Positions 52,233 through 55,282 of a DNA stretch of 55,282 nucleotides are shown one piece after another. The translations under genes and the position numbers were made by a program. The first letter of the stretch is position 1. Every line of letters starts with the position of its first letter. Under the pieces are notes generated by a model that was given only the letters and a program-made list of their open reading frames with translations, was not told the DNA's origin and did not search any database. Origin of the DNA: Clostridiales bacterium (GTDB taxonomy: Bacteria > Bacillota > Clostridia > Oscillospirales > Oscillospiraceae); NCBI GenBank assembly GCA_022768185.1, contig JALEMS010000014.1:1-55282 (forward strand). The letters run 5' to 3'.

Positions 52233-53083
52233 TAGTTGCTTCCTCCTTCCTTCGGAGCGGCGGGAGCCGTCGGACGCGGGCCGCGGTTGAAGCCGCCCTG
52301 GGGACGATTGTAGCCGCCCTGGCCCTGGCCCTGCGGACGGTTGTAGCCGCCCTGGCCCTGGCCGCGGCGATCGTCGCGGCGGCGGTCGTCACGGCGGCGG
52401 CGGTCGCCGGCCGGACGGTTCATATCCATCACGCGCGGGGTGCTGCGCAGCGTCTGGGAGAGAACCTCGCCCTTGTAGATCCAGACCTTGACGCCGATGC
52501 GGCCATAGGTGGTGGCAGCCTCGGTGAAGCCGTAGTCGATGTCGGCACGCAGGGTCTGCAGGGGGATGGTGCCCTCGTGGTAGCACTCGCTGCGGGCGAT
52601 CTCAGCGCCGCCGATACGGCCGGACAGCTTGATCTTGATGCCGCGGGCGCCCATGCGCATGGCACGGCCCATTGCGTTCTTCATGGCACGGCGGAAGCCG
52701 ATGCGGCGCTCGAGCTGAGCGGCGATGTTCTCGGCGACGAGCTGTGCGTTGGTGTCGGGGGTGCGAACCTCGACGATGGACAGGGCGACGGGCTTGCCGA
52801 TGAGCTTCTCCACGCTCAGGCGCAGACGCTCGATCTCAGCGCCGCCCTTGCCGATCACGACGCCCGGACGGGCGCAGTGGATATAAATGCGGACCTTGGC
52901 GCTGTCGCGCTCGATCTCGATGGTGGGGACGCCTGCTGCGAACAGGGTCTTCTTGAGGTACTTGCGGATCTTGTCGTCCTCGACGATCAGATCGCCGACC
53001 TTATCGGGTCTGGCGTACCAGCGGGAATCCCAGTCCTTGATGACGCCGACACGGAGGCCGTGAGGATTTACTTTCTGTCCCAT
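52232..53083 (-). CDS. rpsC: 30S ribosomal protein S3 with disordered RG/Q-rich C-terminal extension
   Basis: 283 residues; the core S3 protein (~220 residues: KH domain [22 protein letters not shown] and C-terminal domain with [12 protein letters not shown]) is complete. It is followed by a ~60-residue tail of [10 protein letters not shown], then two [11 protein letters not shown] repeats, GGFNRGPRP and an Ala/Pro/Glu end. The tail is encoded by a short direct repeat around 52309-52365. The extension is low-complexity, RGG-like and probably disordered, so it could bind RNA at the mRNA entry. Overlaps rplV by TAATG. Confidence 0.96.
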   Translation of the reverse strand: MGQKVNPHGLRVGVIKDWDSRWYARPDKVGDLIVEDDKIRKYLKKTLFAAGVPTIEIERDSAKVRIYIHCARPGVVIGKGGAEIERLRLSVEKLIGKPVALSIVEVRTPDTNAQLVAENIAAQLERRIGFRRAMKNAMGRAMRMGARGIKIKLSGRIGGAEIARSECYHEGTIPLQTLRADIDYGFTEAATTYGRIGVKVWIYKGEVLSQTLRSTPRVMDMNRPAGDRRRRDDRRRDDRRGQGQGGYNRPQGQGQGGYNRPQGGFNRGPRPTAPAAPKEGGSN

Positions 53084-53424
53084 TATTTAGCCTCCTTTTC
53101 TGCAACGATGATGGTGATGTGGCTGGTGCGCTTGTTGATGCGGTTCATTCTGCCCTTGCTGGCAGCGCGGCCGCGCTTGATGATGGGGCCGGCAGCGGTG
53201 TAGGTGGTCTTGACGTAGAGGTTGTCCGGATCCATCTCAAAGTTGTTCTCGGCGTTTGCACAGGCGCTCTTGAGCACCTTGAGCATCAGCTCGCAGGCAG
53301 CCTTGGGGGTGGCTTCCATGAGGGCGGCGGCGGTCTTGGTGTCCTTGCCGCGGATCATGTCGCACACGATCTTGGCCTTACGGGGAGCGATACGGGCGTA
53401 TCTCAGTTCAGCTCTTGCTTCCAT
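53083..53424 (-). CDS. rplV: 50S ribosomal protein L22
   Basis: 113 residues: [25 protein letters not shown] and the tunnel-loop region, ending [22 protein letters not shown]. Its beta-hairpin lines the exit tunnel. The stop overlaps the rpsC start. Confidence 0.98.
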   Translation of the reverse strand: MEARAELRYARIAPRKAKIVCDMIRGKDTKTAAALMEATPKAACELMLKVLKSACANAENNFEMDPDNLYVKTTYTAAGPIIKRGRAASKGRMNRINKRTSHITIIVAEKEAK

Positions 53425-53439
53425 TCTTTCTCCCCCTCC

Positions 53440-53712
53440 TTACTTCGTAGTCTTGCCGCCGGAGTGACCGCGGAAGGTACGGGTGGGCGCGAACTCGCCC
53501 AGCTTATGACCGACCATGTCTTCGGTGACGTAGACGGGAACATGACGGCGGCCGTCATGCACAGCGATGGTGTGGCCAACGAAGGACGGGAAAATCGTGG
53601 AGGAACGGCTCCAGGTCTTGATTGCCTTCTTCTCGCCGGCCTTGTTCATGTCGTCGACCCTCTTCAGCAGCTCAGGAGCGGCAAAGGGTCCCTTCTTAAT
53701 ACTTCTGCTCAT
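53440..53712 (-). CDS. rpsS: 30S ribosomal protein S19
   Basis: 90 residues: [39 protein letters not shown] and [17 protein letters not shown], complete. It is part of the small-subunit head. 17 nt after rplB. Confidence 0.98.
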   Translation of the reverse strand: MSRSIKKGPFAAPELLKRVDDMNKAGEKKAIKTWSRSSTIFPSFVGHTIAVHDGRRHVPVYVTEDMVGHKLGEFAPTRTFRGHSGGKTTK

Positions 53713-53729
53713 TTGACTCTTTTCCCTCC

Positions 53730-54566
53730 TTACTTGGCGTTGCGGCGCTTGACGATGAACTTATCGGTGCGGTTCTTCTTCTTGCGCGTCTTGTAGCCGA
53801 GCGTCGGCTTGCCCCAGGGAGTGACCGGGCCGGGACGGCCGATCGGGCTCTTGCCCTCGCCGCCGCCGTGGGGGTGGTCGCACGGGTTCATGACGGAACC
53901 GCGGACGGTCGGTCTCCAGCCCATGTGACGCTTACGGCCGGCCTTGCCGATGCTGATGTTGCTGTGGTCGACGTTGCCGACCTGGCCGATGGTGGCCATG
54001 CAGTTCATGCGGATCTTGCGGTACTCGCCGGACGGCAGGCGAACCTGAGCCATGCCGCCTTCCTTTGCCATCAGCTGCGCGGCGACGCCGGCGCTGCGGA
54101 CGAGCTGAGCGCCCTTGCCGGGGTACAGCTCGATGTTGTGGATGACGGTGCCGACGGGGATGTTGGCGATGGGCAGTGCGTTGCCGGGCTTGATGTCGGC
54201 GGTGGCAGAGGCGATCACGGTGTCGCCGACGTTGAGACCGACAGGCGCCAGAATGTAGCGGCGCTCGCCGTCGGTGTACTCGATCAGGGCGATGAACGCG
54301 CTGCGGTTGGGATCGTATTCCAGGCGAAGCACGGTGCCGGGCACGTCGAGCTTGTTGCGCTTGAAATCAATGATGCGGTACTTCTTGCGGTTGCCGCCGC
54401 CCTGATGGCGGACGGTGATGCGGCCGTAGCTGTTGCGGCCGGCGTGGCGCTTGAGCACCTCGACAAGGCTCTTTTCGGGCTTTGCGCGCTTGTCGACGCC
54501 GTCAAAGCCGGAGACGGTCATATGACGTCTTGCGGGAGTAGTCGGTCTGTAGGTTTTGATACTCAT
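53730..54566 (-). CDS. rplB: 50S ribosomal protein L2
   Basis: 278 residues, the standard length. [21 protein letters not shown] opens the protein, and the C-terminal [45 protein letters not shown] segment contains the peptidyl-transferase-associated His. It is essential for subunit joining. 15 nt after rplW. Confidence 0.98.
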   Translation of the reverse strand: MSIKTYRPTTPARRHMTVSGFDGVDKRAKPEKSLVEVLKRHAGRNSYGRITVRHQGGGNRKKYRIIDFKRNKLDVPGTVLRLEYDPNRSAFIALIEYTDGERRYILAPVGLNVGDTVIASATADIKPGNALPIANIPVGTVIHNIELYPGKGAQLVRSAGVAAQLMAKEGGMAQVRLPSGEYRKIRMNCMATIGQVGNVDHSNISIGKAGRKRHMGWRPTVRGSVMNPCDHPHGGGEGKSPIGRPGPVTPWGKPTLGYKTRKKKNRTDKFIVKRRNAK

Positions 54567-54581
54567 TTACTCGTTCCTCCC

Positions 54582-54878
54582 TTACGCCATGCCTTCGAAG
54601 ATCTCAATGTTCTTCGAGTCTGCGCTGAGCTTCACGACGGCCTTTTTCCAGGTCTTGGTGTAGCCGGCGCGCTGGCCGCCGACGCGCTTGAGCTTCGGGC
54701 GCATCATGGTGGTGGTCACCTTGATGACGCGCACGCCGAAGATCTCCTCGATCGCCTTGGCGATCTCGATCTTGTTGGCGGTCTTTTCCACTTCAAATGC
54801 GTACTTCTTGATGTCCATATCTTCCATGGCCTGCTCGCTGATGACAGGACGGATGATGATGTCGTAAGCGTTATTCAT
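54582..54878 (-). CDS. rplW: 50S ribosomal protein L23
   Basis: 98 residues: NNAYDIIIRPVISEQAMEDMDIKKYAFEV, then GVRVIKVTTTMMRPKLKRVGGQRAGYTKTWKKA. It is the trigger-factor dock at the exit tunnel. The ATG at 54878 overlaps the rplD stop (TAATG). Confidence 0.97.
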   Translation of the reverse strand: MNNAYDIIIRPVISEQAMEDMDIKKYAFEVEKTANKIEIAKAIEEIFGVRVIKVTTTMMRPKLKRVGGQRAGYTKTWKKAVVKLSADSKNIEIFEGMA

Positions 54879-55282
54879 TACGCATACACCTCCTCGATCT
54901 TCGCCAGCGCAGCCTTGTCGACGACCAGCTTGCGGCTGTTGAGGATGACATAGGGGCTGAGCACGGTGGCGATGGTGGTGGTGACGCCGGGGATGTTCCG
55001 GGCGCTCTTGACGACGTTCTCGTTGACCTCGGGGGTGATGACGAGCGCCTTGGGCGCCTCGATGCGGCTGAGGAAGCCGGCAAAGGCCTTGGTCTTGATC
55101 TCGTCGAGCTTCAGCTCGTCAACGACGAGGATCTCGCCGGCCTGCGCCTTGGCGGACAGGGCGCTCTTGAGGGCCAGACGGCGAACCTTCTTGTTGAGGG
55201 TGTAGCTGTAGTCGCGGGGCTTGTTGGCGAAGGCGTTGCCGCCGTGGGTCCACTGCGGTGCGCGGGTGGAGCCGTGACGTGC
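54878..55282 (-). CDS. rplD: 50S ribosomal protein L4, C-terminal part (runs off the window)
   Basis: 135 codons visible, the N-terminus lying beyond the right edge. RHGSTRAPQWTHGGNAFANKPRDYSY, RRLALKSALSAKA and ILVVDELKLDEIKTKAFAGFL identify L4. The C-terminus ends LAKIEEVYA, overlapping the rplW start as TAATG. L4 lines the exit tunnel and in some bacteria regulates the S10 operon. Confidence 0.95.
   Translation of the reverse strand, partial: ARHGSTRAPQWTHGGNAFANKPRDYSYTLNKKVRRLALKSALSAKAQAGEILVVDELKLDEIKTKAFAGFLSRIEAPKALVITPEVNENVVKSARNIPGVTTTIATVLSPYVILNSRKLVVDKAALAKIEEVYA

Noticed and set aside
1..55282. CRISPR arrays, transposases, phage genes, rRNA
   Set aside because: I looked for regularly spaced repeats, DDE-type or serine recombinases, phage structural genes and rRNA segments and saw none. 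The only repeats with structure are the elements at 4610-4893 and 8569-8709.

Overview
The window looks like chromosomal DNA of an anaerobic, gut-type Clostridia (Oscillospirales-like). Supporting signs are high GC with strong NNC/NNG codon bias, an oxygen-sensitive class III ribonucleotide reductase (nrdD), pyruvate phosphate dikinase, a membrane pyrophosphatase, Rex, a two-gene SUF system (sufC-sufB), spmA-spmB (a sporulation marker), a bile salt hydrolase, and the Firmicutes order of the S10/spc/alpha ribosomal supercluster. Family-level placement is inference from gene content only.

Layout. 1-8.5 kb: PIG-L deacetylase (partial) and GPH sugar transporter, asd, an ACT-domain regulator, a ydjI/ydjG/ydjH-like envelope module (SPFH, zinc-ribbon and TPM proteins), then a bile salt hydrolase with a GNAT acetyltransferase. 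This part uses the Ile codon ATA freely and carries two related inverted-repeat elements (4610-4893 and 8569-8709). A tRNA-Gln(CTG) at 8754-8827 marks the join to the rest, where ATA is nearly absent. 9-16.8 kb: sulfotransferase-like protein, K+-dependent-type membrane pyrophosphatase, a CoA-acyltransferase-fold protein, cupin, ferredoxin-type aldo/keto reductase, TPR protein. 16.9-19 kb: a cysteine cluster (cysK, a truncated NifS with a Cys-rich tail, an Rrf2/CymR-like regulator), with a strong promoter, a palindromic operator candidate and a 280-nt leader holding a small ORF ending in LCSC. 19.1-26.4 kb: nrdD under two NrdR boxes, DUF975, MscS, phosphoribosyltransferase, glutathione peroxidase, tadA, pta. 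26.5-30.2 kb: an XRE-lepA overlap and a 5'-nucleotidase. 30.5-36.1 kb: a small membrane protein, sufB/sufC, rex overlapping an SLH-domain gene, mnmE. 36.2-41 kb: ppdK, degV, spmB/spmA.

41.1 kb to the end: one long minus-strand ribosomal supercluster, read here from its 3' end: rplQ, rpoA, rpsD, rpsK, rpsM, rpmJ, infA, map, adk, secY, rplO, rpmD, rpsE, rplR, rplF, rpsH, rpsN, rplE, rplX, rplN, rpsQ, rpmC, rplP, rpsC, rplV, rpsS, rplB, rplW and partial rplD. Most genes are spaced by about 10-20 nt or overlap as TAATG/ATGA, so translational coupling is likely. rpsC has an unusual Arg/Asp/Gly/Gln-rich tail. Two wider spacers (rpmJ-rpsM, rpsH-rpsN) hold stable hairpins.

The points most worth pursuing are the inverted-repeat family that supplies a stop codon, the compositional break at the tRNA, the truncated NifS, and the cysK leader. 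I see no CRISPR array, no insertion sequence with a transposase and no rRNA.
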